NCBI RefSeq assembly: GCF_035943795.1
Contig: NZ_DASZBY010000100.1
Coordinates: 143,680-207,679 of the forward strand
From: Aliidongia sp035943795
GTDB lineage: Bacteria; Pseudomonadota; Alphaproteobacteria; ATCC43930; CGMCC-115725
Direction of reading: 5' to 3'
Length of the DNA: 64,000 nt
Of the stretch, positions 1 through 7,352 are shown piece after piece. Below the pieces are notes generated by a model. That model did no database searches and was not told where the DNA came from. It saw only the letters and a list, made by a program, of their open reading frames with translations. Every line of letters begins with the position of its first letter. The first letter of the stretch is position 1. The translations under genes were made by a program, and so were the position numbers.

Positions 1-91
1 CGGTCGCCGACCCGGCCCGCAGCCACAATCCGCCCCCGACACAGCAGAGAATGACGATGCCCGCGACGGCGAGCGGCATTCCCCTGGTCAT
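1..91 (-). CDS. N-terminus of a truncated secreted or membrane protein
   Basis: The reading frame starts at the ATG complementary to 89-91 and runs off the left edge, so only about 30 residues are visible. They begin MTRGMPLAVAGIVIL and form one hydrophobic stretch typical of a signal peptide or first membrane helix. A GGAG ribosome binding site lies 5 bases before the ATG, which supports this start over the second ATG at 77-79. The product cannot be named. The gene has the same orientation as the acetyltransferase operon to its right but is separated from it by about 120 bases and a small hairpin. Confidence 0.5.
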   Translation of the reverse strand, partial: MTRGMPLAVAGIVILCCVGGGLWLRAGSAT

Positions 92-181
92 GAACTCCAA
101 CCTCACATTGCGCGAACGTACCTGCCCCGCGCTCGTTGCGGGCGGCAGCACTCTAAGGTTTGGTTGCGACCGATACAATCC

Positions 182-203
182 TATGGTCGGCTAATGGACC
201 ATA
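182..203 (-). terminator. Possible hairpin after the GNAT operon
   Basis: TATGGTC (182-188) and GACCATA (197-203) form a 7-bp stem with an 8-base loop just past the stop codon of the GNAT gene. There is no T-run on the minus-strand side; the A/T-rich flank is on the other side (AAAGATTTTTT on the plus strand). It may be a weak or bidirectional terminator. Confidence 0.3.
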
Positions 204-211
204 AAGATTTT

Positions 212-697
212 TTATGATCCATCAGCCGCCAGGCGCCGCAGCGCCTCGCCATCGATCCGGTAGGGCGCCCAGTCCGCGCGATGCTGGATGCCCAGCCGTT
301 CGTAGAAGCCGCGGGCCGGATTCCAGTCCAGCACCGACAGGTCGAGCCGCGGGGCCTCGTGGCGGACCGCGACCTGCGCCATGTCGATGATCAACCTGCG
401 GCCCAGCCCATGGCCGCGTGCCGCCTCAGCTACATAGAGGTCTTCCAGGTAGATCCCGGCGCGGCCGAGCCAGGTCGAATAGCTGAAGAACCAGAGCGCG
501 AAGCCCACCACCCGCCCGTCCAGCTCGACCACGCGGCAGCCGAACCGCTTTTCAGGTCCGAAACCGTCGCGCAGCAGGTCGTCCTCGGTCGCGACGACGG
601 CGTCGGGCTCCCGTTCGAACATCGCCAGTTCCTTGATCAGCGCCAGGATGGTCGGCACATCTTCAGGAGACGCGTCGCGCAGGTGGATCTTCGCCAT
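212..697 (-). CDS. GNAT family N-acetyltransferase
   Basis: A 161-residue protein starting MAKIHLRDASPEDV. It has the GNAT fold pattern: an N-terminal strand and helix, a central strand (FALWFFSYSTW), the acetyl-CoA loop (ARGHGLGRRL) and a C-terminal DWNPARGFYERLG segment. This resembles the diamine/spermidine acetyltransferase-like branch, but the substrate cannot be read from the sequence. It is the last gene of a three-gene minus-strand run, 13 bases after the M14 peptidase gene. The ATG complementary to 695-697 is chosen because the GNAT domain begins there; the open frame further upstream is only a shadow of the neighbouring gene. Confidence 0.85.
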   Translation of the reverse strand: MAKIHLRDASPEDVPTILALIKELAMFEREPDAVVATEDDLLRDGFGPEKRFGCRVVELDGRVVGFALWFFSYSTWLGRAGIYLEDLYVAEAARGHGLGRRLIIDMAQVAVRHEAPRLDLSVLDWNPARGFYERLGIQHRADWAPYRIDGEALRRLAADGS

Positions 698-710
698 GGG
701 CACTCCGGTC

Positions 711-1850
711 TCAGGGGTCGAGCAGGGCGCCGGTCCGGGTCGGCAGCGGCGTGGCGCCGGCGATCTTGCCGATGCCCTGGCCCGGCCTTGCCAGGCGTTC
801 GATCTTGCGGGCGAAGAACAGCCCGTCCGCGATGGTCCTGACCGGCGTCCGCGCAGATGCCGGATCTTCGGCCAGCGGATCGATGATCTCGGCCACGATC
901 TGGCCCGCCGTGACCCTGGCGCCCAGCTCCGCATGGTAGACCACCATGCCGCCGACCGGCGCGCGCAGCACGTCGACGCCGTCGAGCGGCGTGCCGTCGC
1001 ATAGCGCCGTCGGCAAGGGACCCGGATCGCCGGCGACCACGCCGCGGCGCTGCAGGAAGCGCAGCAGGGCCGCCGCGTCCTGGGCACCCAGCGCGTCCGA
1101 GACGTCGCCCTGGCCGCGAAATTCGACCGTGCCGGCAAGGCAGGCGTCCGGGATCGGCGCATCCGCGCCCAGGCGCCGACGCAGCTCCGCCCACAGGTTG
1201 CTGAACGTCTCGTCGAACGGGGTGCCGCCCGAGTCCGCGGCGAGCAGGGTCGCGGCGCTGCCGAGGTCGGCCGACAGGTCGGCGCCGTCGGGCCAGCGCG
1301 CGGTCCCAAGATAGAGGTGCAGCAGCGCGTCATTGTCGCAATGCAGGTCGAGCACGTAGTCGGCGTCGATTGCCTCGCGCATCAGGATCCGGCGCAGGCT
1401 GGCGAGTTCGCCCAGCGGCTGATGCTCGTCGAGCAATGCCACCAGCAGGGTCCGGATCGTGCGCACGTTCTCTGCCGGGTCGGTGCCCAGCTTGCCGGCC
1501 AGACGCTCGGCGGCAAGGGCCGCCAGATTGGGGAAGGACCGGTTGAAGTTCTCGCCCGAGGCCAGGTCGTAGCGGCCGAGATGGGAGCCGTCGATGACCT
1601 GGGCCAGACCGATCGGGTTGGCGACCGGCACCAGCACGATCTCGCCCAGGATTCCGCCCGCGGCCTCGGCGGCATCGAGCAGCCCGGTCAGGTGGTGCGC
1701 CGCCATCATGGCCGGCAGCTCGTCGGCATGGAGCGATGCCTGCAGGTAGGCCTTGGGCGTGGCGCCGGGCGCGCCGTAGCGCAGAATTTTAAGATGCCGG
1801 CTGGTGCCCGGGCTCGACGGCCCCAGGCGCTTGATCTCGACGGACTTCAT
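711..1850 (-). CDS. M14-type zinc metallopeptidase / succinylglutamate desuccinylase-aspartoacylase family protein
   Basis: A 379-residue cytoplasmic protein. H41 and E44 (LHADE) and H170 (DLHCD) fit the zinc ligands of the M14/AstE-AspA fold, and NFNRSFPN near residue 101 supplies the conserved Asn-Arg substrate pair. The C-terminal third (about 280-375) resembles the beta-barrel domain of aspartoacylase-like proteins. Family members remove acyl or amino-acid groups from small amides; the substrate here is unknown. The start has GAGG 8 bases upstream. The gene sits 10 bases after a permease gene and 13 bases before a GNAT gene, which suggests uptake and processing of an acylated or amide compound. 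Confidence 0.85.
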   Translation of the reverse strand: MKSVEIKRLGPSSPGTSRHLKILRYGAPGATPKAYLQASLHADELPAMMAAHHLTGLLDAAEAAGGILGEIVLVPVANPIGLAQVIDGSHLGRYDLASGENFNRSFPNLAALAAERLAGKLGTDPAENVRTIRTLLVALLDEHQPLGELASLRRILMREAIDADYVLDLHCDNDALLHLYLGTARWPDGADLSADLGSAATLLAADSGGTPFDETFSNLWAELRRRLGADAPIPDACLAGTVEFRGQGDVSDALGAQDAAALLRFLQRRGVVAGDPGPLPTALCDGTPLDGVDVLRAPVGGMVVYHAELGARVTAGQIVAEIIDPLAEDPASARTPVRTIADGLFFARKIERLARPGQGIGKIAGATPLPTRTGALLDP

Positions 1851-1860
1851 GGGAGCAACC

Positions 1861-3135
1861 TCAATTCGCCGCCGCGTCCACTACCGGCAGCCACGGCATG
1901 ATGCCGGTAAGGTAGAGCCAGAACACGCCGACCGCCATGGAGGCGAGCGTGATCGGAATGCCGGCGCGGGCGAACTCATTCGCCCGCAGCTTGACGCCGC
2001 GCTCCAGCGCACGCTCGACGATGATCAGGTTGGACAGGCTGCCGATCAGCAGGAAATTGCCGGCGAGCGACGACAGCAGCGCCAGCCCGTAGAGCGCACC
2101 GGGCGGCGGATCGAGCCAGACCTGCAGCAGCAGCACCGCCGACGGCACGTTGCCGATCGTGTTCGACAGGAACAGGGTCAGCGGCGCCAGCACGATCAGG
2201 CTGTCGGGCAGCAGGTGGATCGATTGCAGCCCGTCGATCAGCATGCCGGGCAAGGCCGTGTTGCCGAGCGCGCCGGTCACGCCGAACAGGCAGGCGAACA
2301 GCAGCAAGAGCGGCCAGTCGATCGCCGCGATCATCGCGGCCGACGTGAATTTTCGATTGAGCAGCAGCAGCGCCGCGATCGACAGGGCGAACACGTCGCG
2401 CGGCAGGTCGGTCAGGAACAGCGCCAGCAGGCAGACGACGGCGGCGATGCCCTTGTTGGTCTGGGTCCGGTCGTGGGGCCGGAACGCGAGCGGCGGCAGC
2501 GCCTCCTCGGCGAACCCGTCGGTCGCCAGCTCCAGCTTGCCGCGCCACAGGAAGGCCACGACGGCGAACACGATGCCCAGGCTGACGATCGCCGGCACGC
2601 CGCAGGCCCACAGATAGGTCGGCAGGTGCAGGTTGCCCAGCTGGCCGACCAGGATGGTCTGCGGTGCGCCGATGATGGTGGCGGCGGAGCCGGCATTGTC
2701 GGCCGCGATCATCGCGATCAGGTAGGGGCGGGGATCGAGGCCCCGGGCGCGCACCGCATCCACCAGCAGGGGCGTCATGCAATAGACCAGCATGTCGTTG
2801 GCCAGGAACGCCGACAGGCCGCCGCAGGCCGCGACGGTCAGGCCCAGGATCCGCAGCGGGCTGCCGGGCGCCTGGCCGATGCGGCGGATCACGGAGTCGC
2901 AAAAGCCCGACGCGATGAACTGGGCCGAGATGATCATGATCGCGAACAGCAGGACCAAGGTCGGCATGTCGATGCGCGCACCGACCTCGTCCAGGTTCAG
3001 CGCCTCGGTGCCCAGCAGGGCGATCAGGCCCAGCAGCGCGATGCCGGTGCGGTCGACGCGCAGCCACGGCAGCCGCCCGGCCGCCATGCCGCCATAGGTC
3101 AACAGGAAGATGACGTAGATCTTGACGGCAGTCAT
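1861..3135 (-). CDS. SLC13 / ArsB-NhaD type permease
   Basis: A 424-residue integral membrane protein with about eleven hydrophobic segments, the first at residues 5-18 and the last ending near residue 415. The repeated Gly/Ala/Asn-rich loops (FLANDMLVY near 125, AADNAGSAATIIGAPQ near 160, FLSNTIGNVPSA near 320) are the paired re-entrant-loop signatures of the ion transporter superfamily that contains ArsB, NhaD and SLC13 carriers. The ion or acid transported is not determined; no arsenic genes lie nearby. It is the first gene of the operon with the M14 peptidase and GNAT genes, and is divergent from uvrD across a 210-base gap. Confidence 0.85.
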   Translation of the reverse strand: MTAVKIYVIFLLTYGGMAAGRLPWLRVDRTGIALLGLIALLGTEALNLDEVGARIDMPTLVLLFAIMIISAQFIASGFCDSVIRRIGQAPGSPLRILGLTVAACGGLSAFLANDMLVYCMTPLLVDAVRARGLDPRPYLIAMIAADNAGSAATIIGAPQTILVGQLGNLHLPTYLWACGVPAIVSLGIVFAVVAFLWRGKLELATDGFAEEALPPLAFRPHDRTQTNKGIAAVVCLLALFLTDLPRDVFALSIAALLLLNRKFTSAAMIAAIDWPLLLLFACLFGVTGALGNTALPGMLIDGLQSIHLLPDSLIVLAPLTLFLSNTIGNVPSAVLLLQVWLDPPPGALYGLALLSSLAGNFLLIGSLSNLIIVERALERGVKLRANEFARAGIPITLASMAVGVFWLYLTGIMPWLPVVDAAAN

Positions 3136-3309
3136 CGCGAAGCGGGCCCGGACTTCTCGTTCGGCAAAGCAACCGGTCGGACGTCGCGACCGAGGCGACC
3201 CGACAGGAAATGCAACGGGGCAGAGCGTGGCCGAACTCGCGCACGAGCGGAAGGCGCTAAACGGCTCCGTTACCCCCGCATAGGCGACCTGAGCGCGGAT
3301 CGTGGCACT

Positions 3310-3338
3310 TTGAACACGGGTTGCCTCTCCGGTAAGGT
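3310..3338 (+). promoter_or_regulatory. Candidate promoter of the uvrD-prmA operon
   Basis: TTGAAC (3310-3315) and TAAGGT (3333-3338) are separated by 17 bases. A start about 7 bases further would fall on or next to the ATG at 3346, so the mRNA may have almost no leader. The -10 match is only moderate. Confidence 0.35.
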
Positions 3339-3345
3339 GGATGCC

Positions 3346-5571
3346 ATGTCCCTCATGTCAGATCGCCCGGGCGAGCCGTCCTATTTCGCCAACCTCAATC
3401 CGCCGCAACGCGAAGCCGTCGAGACGCTCGACGGTCCGGTCCTGGTGCTGGCCGGCGCCGGCACCGGCAAGACGCGTGTGCTGACCACGCGCCTCGGCCA
3501 TATCCTCATGACCGGGCGGGCGTACCCCAGCCAGGTGCTGGCCGTGACCTTCACCAACAAGGCGGCGCGCGAGATGCGCGACCGGCTGGAACGGCTGATC
3601 GGCGCCGACAGCGAGGGCATGTGGCTGGGCACGTTCCATGCGCTGGCCGCGCGCATCCTCAGGCGCCATGCCGAGGCGGTCGGGCTGAAGTCCAACTTCA
3701 CCATCCTCGATACCGACGACCAGATCCGGCTGATCAAGCAGCTGCTCGTGGCCGAGGGCATCGACGACAAGCGCTCGCCCGCGCGCGCCGTGCTGGCGAC
3801 GATCGAGCGCTGGAAGGATCGCGGCCTGACGCCCGACAAGGTGGACGGCGAGGACGCGGGCGAGCTGGCCGACGGCCGCATGGTGGCGCTCTATCGCCAG
3901 TATCAGGAGCGGCTGCGCGTGCTGAACGCGACCGACTTCGGAGACCTGCTGCTCCACAATCTGACCATCTTCCTCGGCCAGCCGGCGATCCTGGCCGATT
4001 ATCAACGTAAGTTCCGCTATCTGCTGGTCGACGAGTACCAGGACACGAACGTGTCGCAATACCTGTGGCTGCGCCTGCTGGCCCAAACCCACCGGAACAT
4101 CTGCTGCGTCGGCGACGACGATCAGTCGATCTATGGCTGGCGCGGCGCGGAGGTCGGCAACATCCTGCGTTTCGAGGCGGATTTTCCGGGCGCGGTCATC
4201 ATCCGGCTGGAACAGAACTATCGTTCGACGCCGGAGATCTTGAATGCGGCCGGCCACCTGATCGCGCATAACAACGGCCGGCTCGGCAAGACGCTGTGGA
4301 CCGCGGGCGAGGCCGGCGAGCGGGTCCGGGTCAAGGGCATGTGGGATGGCGAGGAAGAGGCGCGCTGGGTCGCCGACGAGATCGAGACCGACCAGCGCCA
4401 GGGCACCCGCCTCTCCGAGATCGCCGTCCTGGTCCGCGCCAGCTTCCAGATGCGCGAGTTCGAAGAGCGCTTCATCACGACCGGCATCCCCTACCGGGTC
4501 ATCGGTGGCCCGCGCTTCTACGAGCGGCAGGAAATCCGCGATGCGCTGGCCTATCTGCGGCTGATCTACCAGCCCGACGACGATCTGGCGTTCGAGCGCA
4601 TCGTGAATACGCCGCGCCGGGGCATCGGCAATGCGACGATGCAGACGCTCCACGCGCTCGGCCGCGCCACCGGCGTGTCGCTGATGGAGGCGGCGCGGCG
4701 CGTGGTCGAAACCGACGAGCTGAAGCCGGCTTCCCGCAAGGCCGTGGCCCTGCTGGTGCGGGATTTCGATCGCTGGCGGCGCGAATCGGACCGTATCCTG
4801 CACACCGAGCTCGCCCAGATCGTGCTGGACGAATCGGGCTATACGGCCATGTGGCAGGCCGACAAGACGCCCGAGGCGCCAGGGCGGCTGGAAAACCTCA
4901 AGGAACTGATCGTCGGCATGGCGGAGTTCGAGACCCTCGCGGGCTTCCTCGAGCATGTCAGCCTGGTCATGGACAATGCGGCCGACGCCGGCGGCGACCT
5001 GGTCAGCCTGATGACGCTCCATGCCGCCAAGGGCCTGGAGTTCGGCCATGTCTTCCTGCCGGGCTGGGAGGAGGGGCTGTTTCCCCATCAACGCGCGCTC
5101 GACGAGACCGGTCAGGCCGGGCTCGAGGAAGAGCGCCGTCTCGCCTATGTCGGCCTCACCCGTGCCAAGCAGCGCGCCGACGTGTCCTACGCCGCGAACC
5201 GGCGCATCCACGGCCAATGGCAGAGCAGCCTGCCGTCCCGCTTCGTCGAGGAACTGCCGCAGGACCAGATCGAGGCGGAGGCCGCGACCGGCATGTACGG
5301 CATGCGCGCACCTGCCGGCCGCGGGGCGTTCGACGACATTGCAACCTCCGCCTTCGGCGGCTATCGCAGGATCGTGCGCCCGATGGACGGCGGCGGGCCG
5401 CGCGAGGGTCGCGAGATCCGCGCCGTCGGTGGCTTCCACGAGGGCGACCGGGTGTTCCACCAGAAATTCGGCACCGGCACGGTGCGCGAGGTCGAGGATG
5501 CCAAGCTGACGATCGATTTCGACCATGCCGGCGAAAAGCGGGTCATGGACAGCTTCGTGCAGAAGGCCTGA
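3346..5571 (+). CDS. uvrD: ATP-dependent DNA helicase UvrD/PcrA
   Basis: A 741-residue superfamily 1A 3'-to-5' helicase used in nucleotide excision and mismatch repair. Walker A (AGAGTGKT) is at 36-43, the Walker B region (LLVDEYQDTN) is near 229, motif IV QNYRST is near 290 and motif VI (YVGLTRAKQ) is near 600. The last 50 residues (GDRVFHQKFGTGTVREVE) form the Tudor-like C-terminal domain of PcrA/UvrD. The frame is open far upstream, but homology begins at MSLMSDRPGEP. The ATG at 3346 has AAGGTGG before it; the ATG at 3355 is an alternative. prmA follows 22 bases downstream. Confidence 0.95.
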   Translation: MSLMSDRPGEPSYFANLNPPQREAVETLDGPVLVLAGAGTGKTRVLTTRLGHILMTGRAYPSQVLAVTFTNKAAREMRDRLERLIGADSEGMWLGTFHALAARILRRHAEAVGLKSNFTILDTDDQIRLIKQLLVAEGIDDKRSPARAVLATIERWKDRGLTPDKVDGEDAGELADGRMVALYRQYQERLRVLNATDFGDLLLHNLTIFLGQPAILADYQRKFRYLLVDEYQDTNVSQYLWLRLLAQTHRNICCVGDDDQSIYGWRGAEVGNILRFEADFPGAVIIRLEQNYRSTPEILNAAGHLIAHNNGRLGKTLWTAGEAGERVRVKGMWDGEEEARWVADEIETDQRQGTRLSEIAVLVRASFQMREFEERFITTGIPYRVIGGPRFYERQEIRDALAYLRLIYQPDDDLAFERIVNTPRRGIGNATMQTLHALGRATGVSLMEAARRVVETDELKPASRKAVALLVRDFDRWRRESDRILHTELAQIVLDESGYTAMWQADKTPEAPGRLENLKELIVGMAEFETLAGFLEHVSLVMDNAADAGGDLVSLMTLHAAKGLEFGHVFLPGWEEGLFPHQRALDETGQAGLEEERRLAYVGLTRAKQRADVSYAANRRIHGQWQSSLPSRFVEELPQDQIEAEAATGMYGMRAPAGRGAFDDIATSAFGGYRRIVRPMDGGGPREGREIRAVGGFHEGDRVFHQKFGTGTVREVEDAKLTIDFDHAGEKRVMDSFVQKA

Positions 5572-5593
5572 GAGACAAAGGATATTGGCTTCG

Positions 5594-6502
5594 ATGATTC
5601 CGACCTCGACCTGGCCCAAGGGCGGCGCGCCGCTGTGGCGCGTGCTGCTGGAAGCGCCGGACGAATTCTCGGCCGAGGGCTTCGCCCAGGTGCTCGAAGC
5701 GCTGGGCGGCGCCATCAGCGCGTTCGAGACCAGCCCGCAAGGGCCGTGGAAGGTCGAGAGCTTCGTCCAAGGCAAGCCGGACCTGGCCCCGGTCGAAGGC
5801 GGGCTGGCGCTCATCGCCCTGCAATTCGGGATCGACCAGCCTGAAATCGTGCTGGAGCAGCTGCCCGACGTCGACTGGGTGCGCGAGAACCAGGAGAGTT
5901 TCCCACCGCTGCGCATCGGCCGCTATTTCGTCTATGGCTCGCACATCGCCGAGGCGCCGCCGGCCGGTACGATCGGGTTGGAGATCGATGCCGCGAGCGC
6001 TTTCGGCACCGGCGAGCATGCGACCACGGCCGGCTGCCTGCTGGCGCTGAGCCGGCTTGCCAGGCGGGGCAAGCGGCGGCGCGTGCTCGACATGGGTTCG
6101 GGCACCGGCATCCTGGCGATCGCCGCGGCCAAGACCTGGCACGTGCCGGTGCTGGCCTGCGACATCGATCGCAATTCCGTGCGTGTCGCGGCGGAAAACA
6201 TGGTGGCGAACGGGGTGCAGCATCTGGTGACCAGCCGCGAGAGCGACGGTTATCACGCCCAGGTCGTGCGTGCGCGGGGTCCCTACGACCTGATCTTCGC
6301 CAATATCCTGGCGCGGCCGCTGGCCAAGATGGCGCCGGACCTGGCGCGCAACCTGGCGCCGGGCGGCGTCGCCATCCTGTCGGGCCTGCTGGCCGGTCAG
6401 GAAACCTACGTCGCGGCCGCCCATCGCAACGCGGGACTGACCTTCATGGGCCGTCTGCCGCGTGCCGGCTGGCACACGCTGGTGTTCGAGAAGGCGCGGT
6501 AG
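5594..6502 (+). CDS. prmA: Ribosomal protein L11 methyltransferase PrmA
   Basis: A 302-residue SAM-dependent enzyme that trimethylates ribosomal protein L11. The N-terminal half (1-130) matches the L11-recognition domain. The methyltransferase core shows the SAM loop DMGSGTGILAIA near 166 and the NILARPL motif near 236, the PrmA equivalent of the N-P-P-Y signature. The ATG at 5594 is chosen; AAAGGA lies about 11 bases upstream, whereas the in-frame TTG at 5585 is too close to it. It probably shares a transcript with uvrD. A strong hairpin follows the stop codon. Confidence 0.92.
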   Translation: MIPTSTWPKGGAPLWRVLLEAPDEFSAEGFAQVLEALGGAISAFETSPQGPWKVESFVQGKPDLAPVEGGLALIALQFGIDQPEIVLEQLPDVDWVRENQESFPPLRIGRYFVYGSHIAEAPPAGTIGLEIDAASAFGTGEHATTAGCLLALSRLARRGKRRRVLDMGSGTGILAIAAAKTWHVPVLACDIDRNSVRVAAENMVANGVQHLVTSRESDGYHAQVVRARGPYDLIFANILARPLAKMAPDLARNLAPGGVAILSGLLAGQETYVAAAHRNAGLTFMGRLPRAGWHTLVFEKAR

Positions 6503-6589
6503 GGAAAGGGGCGCACACCACCCTGGCCGACGCGTTGGGAGATCTCGAGGGACGAGACCGCCTGGCGCCGGCGGGTGGCTTGCAGTCTG

Positions 6590-6615
6590 GAGGAACGCGG
6601 GAAGCAGCGTTCCTC
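6590..6615. terminator. Hairpin between convergent prmA and DUF1127 genes
   Basis: GAGGAACGC (6590-6598) and GCGTTCCTC (6607-6615) form a perfect 9-bp stem with an 8-base loop. It lies about 90 bases after prmA and 10 bases beyond the end of the convergent DUF1127 gene, so it probably serves both. T-runs are weak on both sides. Confidence 0.55.
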
Positions 6616-6624
6616 GTCTGCTCT

Positions 6625-6822
6625 CTAGCGGAGCAGCTTCGCGATGTCGCGACGGGCGAGGCCGATGTCGGCGAGCAGGCGGTCGTCGAGGTCGGCGAGA
6701 TGGCCGCTCACGCGGGCGCGCTCGATACGCAGCGCCAGGTGGCGATAGGCCGTCAGCAGCAGGTGGATCGGGCCGCCGGACTGGCTGGATCCCGAGATGG
6801 TCAAGGTCGCTACGTTACTCAT
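6625..6822 (-). CDS. DUF1127 domain-containing small protein
   Basis: A 65-residue protein beginning MSNVATLTISG. The C-terminal half carries the DUF1127 pattern, an amphipathic helix followed by LADLDDRLLADIGL and RRDIAKLL. Such Arg-rich small proteins are common in alphaproteobacteria; some bind RNA or affect phosphate, carbon and stress responses. A run of six G (AGGGGGG) lies about 9 bases before the ATG. It follows another DUF1127 gene by 67 bases on the same strand and may be cotranscribed with it. Confidence 0.8.
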   Translation of the reverse strand: MSNVATLTISGSSQSGGPIHLLLTAYRHLALRIERARVSGHLADLDDRLLADIGLARRDIAKLLR

Positions 6823-6889
6823 CGGATCATCCCCCCTTGGGATGAATATAGAACCCGTCTGGCCGAACCGGCGGACGGGGCGTCGCGGA

Positions 6890-7126
6890 TTACGCGGCGC
6901 GCTGTTTGACGCTGTTGTTGGCGGCGACATGGCCGACATTGGCGAAAACCGGACGGGCTTCGACGGCGAGGTCGGTCTTCGGGCTGATGGCGAACGGGAT
7001 GTCGGCACGGCGCAGGCCGATGTCGGCGAGCGAACGGTCGTCCATCGAATAAAGCTCGTTCAGAACGCGCTGGCGTTCCTGCCAGACACGAAAGCCACGC
7101 ACGGCGGCCGAGAGGATCGTGAACAT
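6890..7126 (-). CDS. DUF1127 domain-containing small protein with C-terminal tail
   Basis: A 78-residue protein. Residues 1-45 (RVWQERQRVLNELYSMDD, then RSLADIGLRRADI) match DUF1127. A 30-residue tail rich in Ala and Val follows, which the other two copies in this window lack. GGAG lies 8 bases before the ATG. The upstream region contains TTTTGTGCGTTGCG (minus strand, around 7168-7180), a near match to the TGC-N3-GCA operators seen before the other DUF1127 gene and the phasin. It is divergent from the aminopeptidase P gene. Confidence 0.8.
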   Translation of the reverse strand: MFTILSAAVRGFRVWQERQRVLNELYSMDDRSLADIGLRRADIPFAISPKTDLAVEARPVFANVGHVAANNSVKQRAA

Positions 7127-7352
7127 ACGAAGTTACTCCAGAAAGATATTTGCGACTTCAATTATGCCGCAACGCACAAAATAGGCAGCTTCGCGCGAAA
7201 CGGCAGAGGGTCTAGCGCACTCCAGCTCACGGGTCCGCGCATGACGCACTGCAATAAACCGGTAAGAATCAGGGCTCTTGTGCCGCAATCCTGCGGCCTC
7301 TAGCCTCTCGCCGCCGGTAATGGTGCCGGCATGTCGCTAAGTCTACGGTGCT

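Noticed and set aside
3358..5916. Open frame of 852 codons on the minus strand across uvrD
   Set aside because: It is antisense to a helicase with all its motifs. High GC third positions keep the opposite strand open; the translation has no domain pattern.
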